Assembly (NCBI GenBank): GCA_030407085.1 | Contig: CM059584.1 | Location: 143,892,001-143,956,000 of the forward strand | Origin: Trichopria drosophilae | Lineage: Eukaryota > Arthropoda > Insecta > Hymenoptera > Diapriidae | Reading direction: 5' to 3' | DNA length: 64,000 nucleotides | Position numbers and translations under genes: made by a program | Shown here: positions 24,701 to 36,260 of the stretch, in pieces | Layout of the letters: each line of letters opens with the position of its first letter | Position numbering within the stretch: position 1 is the first letter of the stretch | The notes under the pieces: generated by a model | What the model was told of the DNA's origin: nothing | What the model saw: the letters and a program-made list of their open reading frames with translations, nothing else | Database searches by the model: none

Positions 24701-27700
24701 GAAATTTTAGTCAGACTAGCATTACGCGTATTTTAATTAATTATAGAATGAAACTCATAAACTTTATTTTGCGTTATCACCCTTTATCACTTCTCTAAAT
24801 GCATAAAAAATTTATGTTATTACAAAAATGTTTGTTTCGTATTGGCTAGTATAAGTCGTTATTGCCAAATCGTCTACTATTAAAGTTTTCTAGAGTAGTA
24901 GTCTAGTATGTTTCAATACAAATATATTTATTTTTAGTATATTAATAAAAAAAAAGTCAAATCAATGTCCATATTATTGTGGATTTAAAATATTTAAACT
25001 ATCACTGGTCGTTATTGCAGATTGAAATGAAATTACCAATTAAGACTTCACTTAAACTCCATGTAATCTGCTTTCCGCTATGGTTTAGTACTAATCAATA
25101 AAAGCAAAGCTTAATTGATGAGCTTGAGAGTAAAACTAACTTGGACAGAGAAAACGCGTAACCATTAAACCGTTTGCGTTTGGTCGGAACAGTAAATAAG
25201 CGAGAACAGCACCAGTTCCTATTAACCAAACAGGAAATGAAACGTAGACATTTTTTTATATTTATCCTGTTATTAATCGATAAATACAGTTAATTAAATA
25301 AAATTAACAGCCTTTTGAAAAATAGTTATCATACACGATAGGATAATTTGAACAAAATGTACTGGAAAATGAATGTAAATAAGAGCGTGATGAACGTAAA
25401 ATTACCTGGGTAATTAGGGGGTACGTCAAAGTGTAAGCTCGACATATCTGTGCTTCAAAAGCAACTTTCCCCGTGATTATTTCTATCACCGAATCACGTT
25501 ACCCGTAGCCAACCTGCGTACATGGTGGTATTTGATATTGACAACATCCAACGAGGCAAAATTTGCAGTCAATCCGAGAATAAACATCCAATGTGTTAAC
25601 TAGATCAGCTTCCATGCGAAACGGCAGCGCCGATTACCTATTATGATGCGCAGCAATTGTAATTTAGCTCTCGGCACGTCGGTCACGACATCTCGTCGCT
25701 TTAATGAGAGACGAATTTACTCAAAATTTCAATATACCTAACGCGATCAATCACTAAACTCAATATATGTCTATTCAATCCAATGAAAACACTTCTGACG
25801 GGTTTCATAAAGAAAATTTGAATAGTATCGTTATAGTAATATATGCAGGTCATTATCATAAATATATCAGTATTCCTCGTTCGAGGAAAATTATTGCATT
25901 GATGCCAACGGTTGTAATACTATTTGTCTACAGTTGTAATACTATACTAGGGAAAGAATTAAAAATTGAAACTTAATTCTTTTCGACAATATTTAGATAC
26001 TCGGCAATAGAAGCCTTTATTTAAAAAGTCTGACAAATTACTATTGTTATAACTTTTTTAATTAAATATGTTTTTTTGATTTTCAACTTATGATCGATAA
26101 GTTTTTAGTTTTGCCTCTCATAAATATTACGCAAACCAATTCAAACTTAGGACATTAAACGAATGGAACTCAAAGTTTACTTGGTCAACACACAAGTACC
26201 TGGTAATAATCCTGCGACAGTCGCTATGTTTCAATCCCAAGCTTGGAAAGGAGAGAAGCTATAGTAAGTACTATTCAACTTTGCCCTTTTTTCTCCCTCT
26301 TGGAAGCCATGGGCGAGAAGTTCGAAGGCGAGCGGCCTTTCCAACTGCCTGGCTTTCTTAAAGAAACCAATTTTCTGGGAGTCTTTGGCATTCTCGACGC
26401 TCTTCTGCTAAGAAGAAGACGAAAGGCGTCGAGTGGAGGGGTGCAAAGAATAAGAACGAGCTGAGCAAAAAACAACCAACCCCGCATACAGAAATGGGAA
26501 AGAATTTCCCCTCCGGTTCCAATGTACCTATGGCTTCTACACGATGGAAACTACCACTGTGTTTCTTCAATTATTCCAGTTATTGTTATAACTAGAATAA
26601 AATGTTGTATATAAGACTATATACAACTGAATTAACAGAGTTATTTCGAATTCCCAAGGAAAAATAATTATTCTTTAAACTTAAGCATGTTCAAAGATTT
26701 TAAAAATAAGTAAACGAGAACTCTCAATTTACTAGTGCAATAATCACAAAAAATATGTAACTGCTCGTCATTAACGGAGGTATAACGAATAACATTCCAA
26801 AATATTAGGAGACAAAAACATTCTTTCAGTTGCCTAGAGGCTGGATATCAGTGGAGCATTTCGATACCAGTTGAAACGGCTGTAACCAATCCGGCCTTAC
26901 CTCCCGGGGGAGAAAAGCTCGTAATTCGACCTCTGTTTTGCGGTATCCTCGTAAATTGCAATTTCGTGCTTTCGATCTGTCCACGTCTGATGAAAGAACT
27001 GATTGATGAAAGAATTCATCCCACAGGAAGGGTCCTGTGATTGTCGATTGTCCAAACCCGGGGAAAACTACTTCAAAGACGGGTCGAAGTTTTTGCAATA
27101 GTAATTAGAAACACCTACGAATAGAAACGTTGGAAAGTAAAGCACGATTTGGAAAAAGCTGTAAGCATTAAGCATTAATTAAATATGTCCATTTAACATT
27201 GAAATATATTTAATATAAATTGTAAATGTCTCATTTTTAAAACAATATATATTTAAAAATAAGTATTTATTGATAAAAATAAATAATGCCGTGCACAAAA
27301 AATGATTTGCAGTGATTATTTCTCAAAATTGTCTCGACATTAACCATTTGAATTGCAGCATAATTCTTGGGTTAACCCAAAATTAGGAATAGCTCTCGAC
27401 GGTCTTTAATATTTCCTCATCTTGTAATAAAACATTCAAATAATTTCTCAATAATAATGAACAACGAGAGTTCAGTTTTTCGGAATTTTAAATTCCTGAA
27501 ATATTAATTGAATCAGTTATTTCAACAAGATGTTTCAATCTGAAATTCTAAAAATGGAAGATTACAGAATTTTCGAAAGTGAAATCTATTATTATTTACA
27601 TATTATATATTTAACAACTGTTGAATTCGTTGGACAAAAATATGTTAAAAATAATTTGATTTGATATTTTCACAGTATCATGTAACAGATTAAAAATTGT

Positions 27701-27934
27701 GAATAAGAAAAAATTAACATTTTATAAGATGGAAAGATTCCTTACTTAACGCTATTTTACTTTCAGCAGATCAATAAATATATACTTTCGCGGTTATCTA
27801 TTTTCTTTTTCAGCTATTAAATTTTTGTTCATGAGTTCAACAATTGCTAACTAGAACTTTTTGTTTTAAAATTAAACAATAATAAAAAGTTATAATTCAT
27901 ATTTAAGAAATTGAGGAGTTATATAAAACAAGCA
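21705..27934. other. Long non-coding stretch with GC/CpG-richer patches
   Basis: Patches at about 22,130-23,200, 23,640-24,200 and 26,200-27,100 are clearly less AT-rich than their surroundings. Each contains short frames on several strands (for example 22,718-23,041 on plus, 23,931-24,230 on minus and 26,826-27,098 on minus). None shows a domain, a splice context I could confirm or protein-like composition. The remainder, notably 24,230-25,300 and 27,150-27,930, is plain AT-rich DNA. I call no gene. Confidence 0.45.
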
Positions 27935-28057
27935 GATATTATTTTTGTTCTTGCTTTATTTCTAGTCGCTATAGAACTTCTAAGGTTATAAACGACTAAA
28001 CAATTACATTAATAAGTATAGTGTTATACATCATTTTACATTATGCCACGGTATATA

Positions 28058-28470
28058 TTACACTGATGAGTAGAAGAATATCTTTTTTAGAAATTTTACT
28101 GTTCGCCTGCAACCTTCATCTGAATTTAGCATGTTCCTGAGGTCAGTAGGTAATGATACTACATTTTGTTCAATGTGGTATTGTTGGCATCCCACTAAAA
28201 TATGTTGTACTGACAGTTAGTAGTTACATCAGTAAACACAGTCGGCATTATAAGCACATGGTGAAAATTGGTGAACGAGTTAATTGGAACTTCACAATGA
28301 CTCGTTTACTTTATCAATATTTCCTGGAAAAATTACATAATGTTAGTAGTTACACCTCTAAAATTCATTTCCTGCATACAGAGACATACTGGATTTCTTT
28401 CGTTGATTAGTATTTTTACCCGATTTTTTCTGCAAAAGAAGCTGTTTAGATTCCATTGTAAAACTTCCAT
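28058..28470 (-). pseudogene. LINE ORF2 reduced to its two ends
   Basis: ATG at 28,470 opens MEVLQWNLNSFF...VCLCMQEMNFRG, the start of an AP-endonuclease domain in Jockey-type ORF2. After about 125 bp the reading jumps to LSVQHILVGCQQYHIEQN (about 28,215-28,160), which belongs to the extreme C-terminus of such proteins. The frame then ends in a lysine-rich tail with TAA at 28,058. A diverged stretch (about 28,345-28,220) probably holds the preceding LTH/Cys motif. About 800 codons of a normal ORF2, including the reverse transcriptase, are absent. The plus-strand frames over this region are shadows. Confidence 0.75.
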
Positions 28471-28538
28471 GTTTTATTTATATCTGTGTTTTATATATTT
28501 TATAAATTTAAATTCGTTTTGTTATTAATATAAAACGT

Positions 28539-29774
28539 TTATATTTCGTCGAGTTCTGAATTTCCATCTTGGTCATCTTTGTGAATAAGTTCTTGCATTT
28601 TTTTTCGAGTCTTTTGTTCCTGAGTTTGGTAAGGTTTTGTGTACACCTTTTAACATGAACATTAAGTCTTTTAATTCCTTGGTATGATTTAAGATAATGT
28701 CTGTGTGATTATCAACTTCTTTAGTGTCACACAGACTTCTCAATTGGATTATCTATAATGAGTATTTATGATCTGATTCGGAGATAAAGTTATTTGTATC
28801 ATCCCAATTTTTAATAGTTATTGGTGATACCTGTTCATCTTTTTTTATTTTCTTTGAAGCTGGTTTTTTGTTGGAGTGGTAGATATGTTTATTTAATATT
28901 ATATCAGAATCAAGCGTTTCACTGTCCGAAAGGAGGGATTCATTTTTACTGAGGTTTACATCGCTCAAGTCATTTGGATTTTCTATATTAGATATTGTTG
29001 ATGTTAGCGTTCTTTTTACACAATTCTTAGAATTTAACGTAGGTTCTAAAAAGATATCGTCACAATTTATTGTTTTCGCATCTTTTTCAAAAGATGTAAG
29101 GATACTTTCTTGAGAATTTTGTTGTGGACGTTTAATTTTGGTCTTGGTGTATGACTTTGCTAAGAAATTTTATGGTCCTATTGTTTCAGTAATTTCTTTG
29201 CATAGTTTGGCCATGTGTCCATTTTTACAGTTGAAACATGTAACAGTATCGGAAGTTTTAAATATAAAGTATTTTTGGTCTTCAAAATTTATTTGAATAG
29301 CCTCTGGGATCTTTTCATAGTCACATACACTATACGTCTAAAACTCAATAAGTGAGCAAACTCTAGTTCTGAAGAGATCACGCGAAGGTTTGTAATAGTG
29401 GATTTTAAATTAACCTTTAGTTTCTTAACTTCTGCTTCAATAACCTCATTTAGAATTTCCGGACAAACATTTGAAAGTATAACTTTACTATTTTGCGTAA
29501 TGAGTAGTCTTATTCGTAATATTGTATTCAACACTGTTATCGATTTGTTATTGTTTACAAGTTCTTCTAAATACTTCTTATTTTGCAGGTATATACTTAT
29601 TCGGTTATTCGAAATTCATGGTATGCATTTCATTTTTTTGGCTTCAGTTGGACGTTTAGGACTCGGAGATATGTCATTTGTTGCATATTGAATCTTCGGG
29701 TTATACGTTGCGACCGATGAGTACATTCTAAAGGGGTACGAAAAATTTGTTTGGGACGTGCTTTGTTCTTCCAT
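28539..29774 (-). pseudogene. LINE ORF1 (gag-like, CCHC zinc knuckle)
   Basis: A nucleic-acid-binding gag-like protein that packages LINE RNA in active relatives. The start ATG at 29,774 opens MEEQSTSQTNFSYPF. A frame break near 29,610 leads into KYLEELVNNNKSITVLN and SNVCPEILNEVIEAEVKKLK, then LLSFRRIVYV, the usual basic strand of this family. A second break near 29,330 precedes EKIPEAIQINFEDQKYF and a zinc knuckle CFNCKNGHMAKLC (about 29,240-29,200). Relative to the usual CX2CX4HX4C one residue is missing before His. After the knuckle comes a charged low-complexity tail (28,753-28,968 is one open piece), and a last break before LDEI and stop at 28,539-28,541. At least three frameshifts; originally about 400 residues. 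Confidence 0.8.
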
Positions 29775-29835
29775 GGTTAATGCGTGCCGACCAACGTTTT
29801 TCCAAGGCCTACACACCCCCTGGGTACACCACTTT

Positions 29836-32344
29836 TTTCACCTTTTTATTAATTTCTTATTTAGTTTCACTGCCCTATGATGACAAAATCACTTTAACTG
29901 CGTTATCTCGCACCGTGTAAAATGAAGCGGATATTTATTTTGTAAATAATTGAAAAATAGAGTATTGCAGAGTACTGAAACTTACGTCAATAAAAATAAA
30001 TATTTTGTACCATTGATAAAATATCTTTTATCCTTTATGTTAATCATTTTTGTTTCGTAAGTCCAGAGTTTTGAAGTAATATTCAGCGGTGTAACTAATT
30101 CTCACGTCATAAAGAACATCCGAAATTGATTAAGAACGATTGTTTCGAACCTTCTTTTTTGAATATCGTCATAATAAGACGATAATTTTGAAAAATGTTA
30201 TTATCCTTGATTCCAACAAAATTACTGATTAGTATCTTGAGCTTACTTTTTGGATATATAAATCAATTTAGAAGTTAAAAAATCTCAAATAGTTCATCAG
30301 AATTTCATAAAAATGTATGTTAGTATATTTTTTAGGGTTCTGAATAGAAACTTAAAGTCACGATTTCAAAACTTAAAAAGTCTAAAACATCTTTTAGTAA
30401 CGTGAAGAAAAATTTTAAAAAATCAAAAAACAAATGCATAAATTACAGAAAAATTTTTATGGGCATGGACACGAAACGTTCTGAGTAAACATTACCCTTA
30501 ATTTTTCTATTTAGGAGATGAATAAGCGTTGCATATAAGTTGCATACCGATTTAATTTTTGACATAATTTTCTTTATACATATATGTATATGATTTTATT
30601 ATTTTTTTATTGAGTTTTTTGGAACTACCCAAATATAAATCTTCGTTTAGCGGAGGATTTACTCGAAGAAATGCTCACATTATTTTTGAAAAATTTTAAT
30701 TGTAACTGGTAGACTTTTATTAATAAGTCGTGTTATCAAATGTTAATATGTACCATACGTTTAGTTTGGCTAAAAATTATGGAAATACAATTAAATTACG
30801 GCATGACCACGGCTCTATCCTAAAAAATTTGATGTTACGTCTGACCAGTCAATAAATCACCGATGGCTGAGACATTCTTAGTACCAGTAATGACTAGAAT
30901 TTTAGTCATTACCGAAAAATTTGACAGAGTGGAAAATTGTGTACCAAAATAACATGTTGAAACACTAGAGTATCGTCAATGATAACCAAATTTCACATTT
31001 ATATGATGACTTACATTAATCAATCTATATTACAATTAAATTCAAAATATTTTATTCATGATTATGCATAAATTAAGTAGCGTTTAAAATATGATGTTTT
31101 TGGTAGTAAGTAGCAAATGAACAGTAACATTTGAAATCATTTTTATGCTGTTATCCCCAACCACGCATAATCTACGTGCGGAAACAACAAGTCCATTAAA
31201 GCTCCGTGGGCACGTACTAATATTTAATATGTCTGACGCGCCCTCAGGAGAGCTTTCGCGTATTTGTTGCGTTCCGAAAGTGGAAATTTAAGTCGATTAA
31301 CGGTGTATCGCATCGAGTAACGCCTTCTACGAGCGTTCATTAAATAGCGATGTATATTCGCATTGCGGAGAAAGCTCTGCCTCCGAAAACCTGGTGCCGT
31401 GCGCGTATTTCAATGCGAGAAGGTTGATAATCGTAGAACAATGAAACAATGCAGCTCTTCGTCCAGACACTCGGCTGTGCGTATTGTTCAATCTTTTCAT
31501 ACCGCCAGAAACATTAGATACGCGCTCGCCTTGTTTTTCCCTCCTTTATGTCATCTCGCGCATCCACTCGGTACATGAAATTAAAACCGGCTCTTTCAGA
31601 CTCCAGGATGACTGAAGGGTCGATATGCGAGCACCCCAACCAACCAGTCCATGGGACTTTATAATTCGTCCCATTGTTAAAGTCGGATCGATGTGCTAAT
31701 CCGACATTACCGCTGGACATCGTCGCTGTCTCCTCGCCTCTGAAACTGGTTTTTTGTTCCTACTTACTGCTCCACCTGCTTCGTACGGGTGCCAGCGGTC
31801 TGGAAAACGCATTGGCTTATCGCTAATTTGCATCCGACTTCGCAATGAGCTTTCGCTGTTTCCGGACTATTCTTACTTGACGTTAAGTAATGAGAAAACG
31901 CGGCTTGATTACGGGCCATGGTATTTCTACCCTAGTCCAAAGAAATACAGCCCTTTCGGCTGCTTTTACCGTTTTAAAATGCATTTATAAATGTCGCATC
32001 ACAGCTGTGCAAAAAAGTAATAGAAAATTCATAAATTACTTTCCCAGGGATGAAGGCAGGAATGGTTTCTTTTCTGCAAATGGAATTAACGCTAACGGTT
32101 ATACATTTATGTATCGCCGCTCGCACCTATTCAGAATTTCACTTTTTTATTCAGTAACTGAATTCGAGAAATTTATAATCGAATTGTTTAATGAGCTTTT
32201 TTAATGAAAATTTAGGTCATAAAACTTTTTGTTCAGTTCTAATAGCATTTTGATTGACGAGACTGTCAATTGCGGTAGTTCCAAAACTAATCGAATTTGA
32301 AATTCGAATTCATTGAATTTGAATTCAATGAATCTGATAGTTGA
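29836..32344. other. Non-coding DNA; CpG-richer patch 31.15-32.0 kb
   Basis: AT-rich until about 31,140. Then roughly 850 bp of more balanced, CpG-bearing DNA follows, with overlapping short frames on both strands and no recognisable protein. A possible regulatory or exonic remnant; undecided. A short AATTCGAATTCATTGAATTC palindrome cluster lies near 32,300-32,330. Confidence 0.4.
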
Positions 32345-32990
32345 TAATTAAGTTAAAGAAGGCGCTAGATCGATTATACCATTTTTAAAAGCAGTAAAGG
32401 TTTCTTCATATTTAATGTCATTTTTATCTCTGTGTAAAGCGCAAGTTATTAGCAGTAGCAATAATAACTCACGAATTTCGTTTGTCGAAATAGGATAAAA
32501 AACTACACAACGAACAACCTCCCTTTCAATTTTGGTAGCAAAAATTCCAAACCCGGATTTAAACTAAGTAATGCAAATACTTCTGCTTTATTAAAATCTA
32601 TATTCAACGCACATGCAGCCATGACTGTAACTACTATAACTAGTCCATTGCATAACTAGACCTCTTCTTCCAGTATCCATAGCATAATTCCAAATTTTTA
32701 TGCAAATTTTGTTGCCCCATTGGTGAAAACATCCACAATGTTCAATAGCCATTTCAGAATCAACTAGATTTCCATTCGGTGCTTCGGAAAGCTAAAGTTC
32801 TCAAATTCTGATGATATTTGAAACACTTTATTTACTTCGATGTCATCATTTACATCAGCTGCTATCTACTTCACAACGTTGTTTAGTACACCAACAAAAT
32901 ACTCAACATCGGAGTCTATCCCTCAACAACCACAGTAGTCAACGCAAGCTTTTTCAATTGGTACAACGTTAGGATAAAAAATCAATTTAA
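32345..32990 (-). pseudogene. Decayed coding block of unknown family
   Basis: Consecutive minus-strand pieces read like protein although stops and frame slips separate them: PNVVPIEKACVDYCGC (about 32,970-32,925), DVEYFVGVLNNVV and DIEVNKVFQISSEFENFSF (to about 32,795), then an open run of about 68 codons containing IEHCGCFHQWGNKICIKIWN and YAMDTGRRGLVMQW (about 32,788-32,590). Next come IDFNKAEVFALLSLNPGLEF and finally EIRELLLLLLITCALHRDKN and FKNGIIDLAPSL (to about 32,345). The residue mix (Trp, Cys, balanced charges) is unlike translated AT-rich noise. I do not recognise the family. A mobile element, an old viral insertion and a host pseudogene are all open. Original length at least 210 residues. 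Confidence 0.45.
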
Positions 32991-33464
32991 AGAAAATGAA
33001 GTCTTTATTAAAAGCGTTCGTACTTCTTTCAATCTATTCAATAAATATAGTCGAGACAAAAAATTTGTAAATAGATTTTTTAACCAGAATAAGCGTTGAA
33101 AATTCACTTCGATGCTGTGCAGAAATGTAAAACGTGAAACACGGTGCAGCTTTTATTTTTCTTGCGTAGGTTACAATTTTTTGAAGAAACATATATATTA
33201 CTTATTGTATACGAATGAATTATTAAAATATGAACTAACATTGAAATTTTTCTCTGAATTCGTTATTCATAATCATTATTAATATTTTCTACGAAATACT
33301 TTATGCTCCAATTACTTTATTATAAATACCTGCCAAAGGTTTCACAAACCAGATAAATTAAATTAAATGTTACTAGTTTATCAAGACCTATAACTGCAAT
33401 AGCATCAGATAAACTGCAAGCAGAAGTAAACCCACAAAAAAAAATATTTTTAGCACAAATTTAA

Positions 33465-33640
33465 TTATATATCGCTCACGCAACTGCTGTAGAACGCATT
33501 TTTAATTATAACAATGCTTTAACTGGAACGAGTTTATAGATGAAAATTATTTGAACCGTCAATTAAACGTCAAACGCAATGAAATGAAATAAAAAGGTGA
33601 ATCATCTAAACTTTTAATTTAGAGAAGGATGACGAATCGT
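33465..33640 (+). pseudogene. Possible hAT-like transposase C-terminal scrap
   Basis: The plus strand reads IAHATAVERIFNYNNAL (about 33,472-33,522), resembling the hAT dimerisation motif (xATSxxSERxFSxAGxxxxxxRxxL). A shifted frame continues LNRQLNVKRNEMK and GESSKLLI. Short and broken, so the assignment is tentative. Confidence 0.3.
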
Positions 33641-35293
33641 CATACACTCAAAATTAGTATTGATATTGTAATCATTATTTTTATATCTATAATCTGTTTA
33701 TGTAATCTTTAATGTATGCAAAATTATATTAAGCATTTTTATAATTATTTTAATACAATACGTTTTTACAAATGTATTCATTTAATAGTGTTGATATAAT
33801 ACTCTATAATAATACCGTAACGTTTATATAATTTTGCCTTTAATATTTGTAAATACCGTAGATCAAAAATTTAATGATCCGAATACATTTAATTAAATGT
33901 ATACATTTTATTTATAATACGTTTAATTATAATTAGCAATAATACCTGAGATGCATACCCGAAATCTGAAAAACAATAACTAACATTTACTACTTAGTCA
34001 GCTATAAAAAACCTCTAATCATCTTAGCAGCCGGGTACAAGTTTCCTAGCAAATTGTAGGTAAGAAGATTACTAGGTCATCGACTTAAGACGCTTGAACA
34101 GTTTGAAGACTGATTTTAGTTGCACATTCTTCCGTGCATGTGCATCCGTTAGTTTTTACCTAAGAGTTATAAATCCACATTAATTGCGACATCGTTCAGA
34201 AAATCCCTTATACTATTGTCTATTACAATAAACAATTATTCGTAAGAAGTAAAAAAGACCAAATTACCTATTATAATAATTATAAGTGTCCATTCTACAA
34301 TAAGATAATTTTTAGATAAATTGTCTTCTTTCCACATAATAATACGTTGTATTGGCTACATTTTTATACAGAAGTTTATTATTTCTATATTTTTCTGTTT
34401 CCTGCGTACCATTTTACTAATTTTCGGTGAACATCATACAGATTTTTATTGGAAATTAATATTTCATCTTCTTTTTCCCATTTCTTCAGGGTTAGTGTAT
34501 TTGATAATTTAAAAAAATATACGAATTGACAGTTCGTGATAAATCATTGTAATTTTTTATTCATACCAAAGTAATATACATATACATATATTTTCAATTG
34601 CTAGATTTGAATTTAAATGAGTTAATCTGAAACAAAAGTAAACTTGATCAGAACGTAAGGTATTTGAATGATGGCAGCATAATTTCTCAGGAGATTTTCC
34701 AGATATCTGCTCTACTAGAAGAGTCTGTAGGGAATATAGAAAACAATTTTAAAAATATATATACCTTCTTAAGATGTGTAATTCAATAAAAAATACTTCA
34801 TCCCAAATATAAATATTTAGAAACATATGTGAAAACCATACTATAAACAAATATTTGTGTAGAACTAATTGTATAAGTCGGGTATACAGAAACTACGTAA
34901 TACATATTACAGAGAACCTACACATAAAGTTGAAATCATGTAAAACTATTCAAGTGAACCGTTCTCAAAATATACATATTATAATTACTTTTCGAGCATG
35001 ATACAAAATATCCTGAATTACTTTAATGAAGTTCTTTTCTCATATTAATGGCTAGTAAATTCCTTACGTATTTTGATAACAAGACAATAAAAAATAAAAA
35101 TACTCCAAACCTTTTACTTCAATATTTACCCATTATCGAGGGATAATTATTTATTATGAGATACTTCGAAAATGTTCATGGTTACACAATATAGAAGTAC
35201 ACGACTTTTTTGATCAAAAAGGAATAAGTTTCGTTCATTATTTCTTTGTTCTTCTCTGTGTAGTGAAAGATGGAAAAACTAGTATAAATAAAT
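33641..35293. other. AT-rich non-coding DNA
   Basis: I see no genes, terminal repeats or array here. A frame at 34,321-34,512 is Ile/Phe-rich, as expected for translated AT-rich DNA. Confidence 0.55.
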
Positions 35294-35653
35294 TAAAATC
35301 AGGCGGTTAACGCACTGGACTACGAGGTCGTAGGTCGTGAGTTCGATCCCCGTCCGGTAAACAATTTTTCGATTTCGTTTTCAAGCAGCAGCTCGCTGTT
35401 AGTAAGACGAGCCACGTTGTTTGTTTACGTTTCGAAAATATTGTTTATCTGGCGGAAATCGACTCATGACCGCCGCTGTACTTGGTGTAGGTTTCTGCAG
35501 TTTCCTACATTCCATACACAAATGTGAAGTATGGCGCCATCTTCATAAGTCGATCTGCAGCTCTCGCAAAATCTTACGAATAATCAACATATAGCAAAAA
35601 TTAAGTAAAAGGGCGATTCCGCCCGTTAATCAATAATTAAAAAAAAAAAAATA
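35294..35653 (+). mobile_element. tRNA-derived SINE, copy 1
   Basis: The head carries tRNA-like segments: GCGGTTAACGCACTGGACTA (about 35,303-35,322) and the B-box region GTCGTGAGTTCGATCCCCG (about 35,334-35,352). The body, from ACAATTTTTCGATTTCGTTT, matches copy 2 at 52.4 kb, including CGAAAATATTGTTTATCTGG and ATCGACTCATGACCGCCG. A longer 3' region ends GGGCGATTCCGCCCGTTAAT followed by an A tract (to about 35,653). An internal RNA polymerase III promoter is expected for such elements. This copy is about 90 bp longer in its 3' half than copy 2. Confidence 0.85.
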
Positions 35654-36059
35654 TCCATAAAGAGTTAAGTTATTATTCCAACTACAAGAAGTAGCAAACA
35701 TGATCCAGCTTACTTTTTTAGTTGGCATTACATTTTAGGTTACTTGGTTAACTAATTGGCTTTACTACTTTTCCAAGGAAGAATAACTCATTTTTTACTT
35801 TGAGTTTGCTTGAATTTTGTATCACTGAATTTTTGTAGTTAATACCATTACATTATATAATAGAAATATAACTATAATATTTCTCATACATTGAGACATT
35901 ACTACCAATACATTATTTATTGAAATATATAATCTCTTCAATTCGTACATTACCAGCAAATAGGAGACAGACACCCAATACCGGAATTATTGCAATAGTA
36001 CTGACAGATAGTGTGATAACAAAAATAAAGCCACGCTATTAACTATTAATAACGAAATT

Positions 36060-36260
36060 TTTGGGTGTGGATTTAAATCTGTTGCTGGATTCGTAATCGG
36101 CAATACTGAGAACCCCCGAGTATCTAGTTTTAGTCTAATCTAGTAGCTTATCACATTTCGATTCGTCATCTTGTATCCGCCATTTTCATTTTCGTAAATC
36201 TGAGTCTAAACTCGTGATCAACGACCCTATGAACCCCGAGTAACATATTTCAGATGTTTT
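36060..36260 (+). repeat. Relic of the 12.8-kb foldback family (two units)
   Basis: Two diverged units with GGATTCGTAATCGGCAATAC...GAACCCCCGAGTAT (about 36,090-36,124) and CGACCCTATGAACCCCGAGT (about 36,222-36,241), separated by ATCTTGTATCCGCCATTTTC. They match the tandem unit at 13.46-13.69 kb in order and spacing. No coding capacity. Confidence 0.6.

Larger units (their letters stand above)
27935..29835 (-). mobile_element. Internally deleted Jockey-like LINE
   Basis: Read on the minus strand: a short 5' leader (about 29,835-29,775), gag-like ORF1 (29,774-28,539), a spacer of about 68 bp, then the first codons of ORF2 joined to its last codons (28,470-28,058), and a 3' UTR of about 120 bp ending in an A-rich AATAAAGCAAGAACAAAAAT tail. 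Nearly all of the endonuclease and the whole reverse transcriptase are missing, so the copy cannot move itself. It keeps both ends and so has the layout of a LINE-dependent non-autonomous derivative. Target duplications were not identified. Confidence 0.8.

Noticed and set aside
26243..26570. Overlapping frames on both strands suggesting an exon
   Set aside because: Three competing frames of similar length in a GC-richer patch, with no domain or convincing splice sites.
35300..35352. Possible functional tRNA gene
   Set aside because: It has B-box similarity but no acceptor or T-stem pairing, and continues into a SINE body with an A tail.
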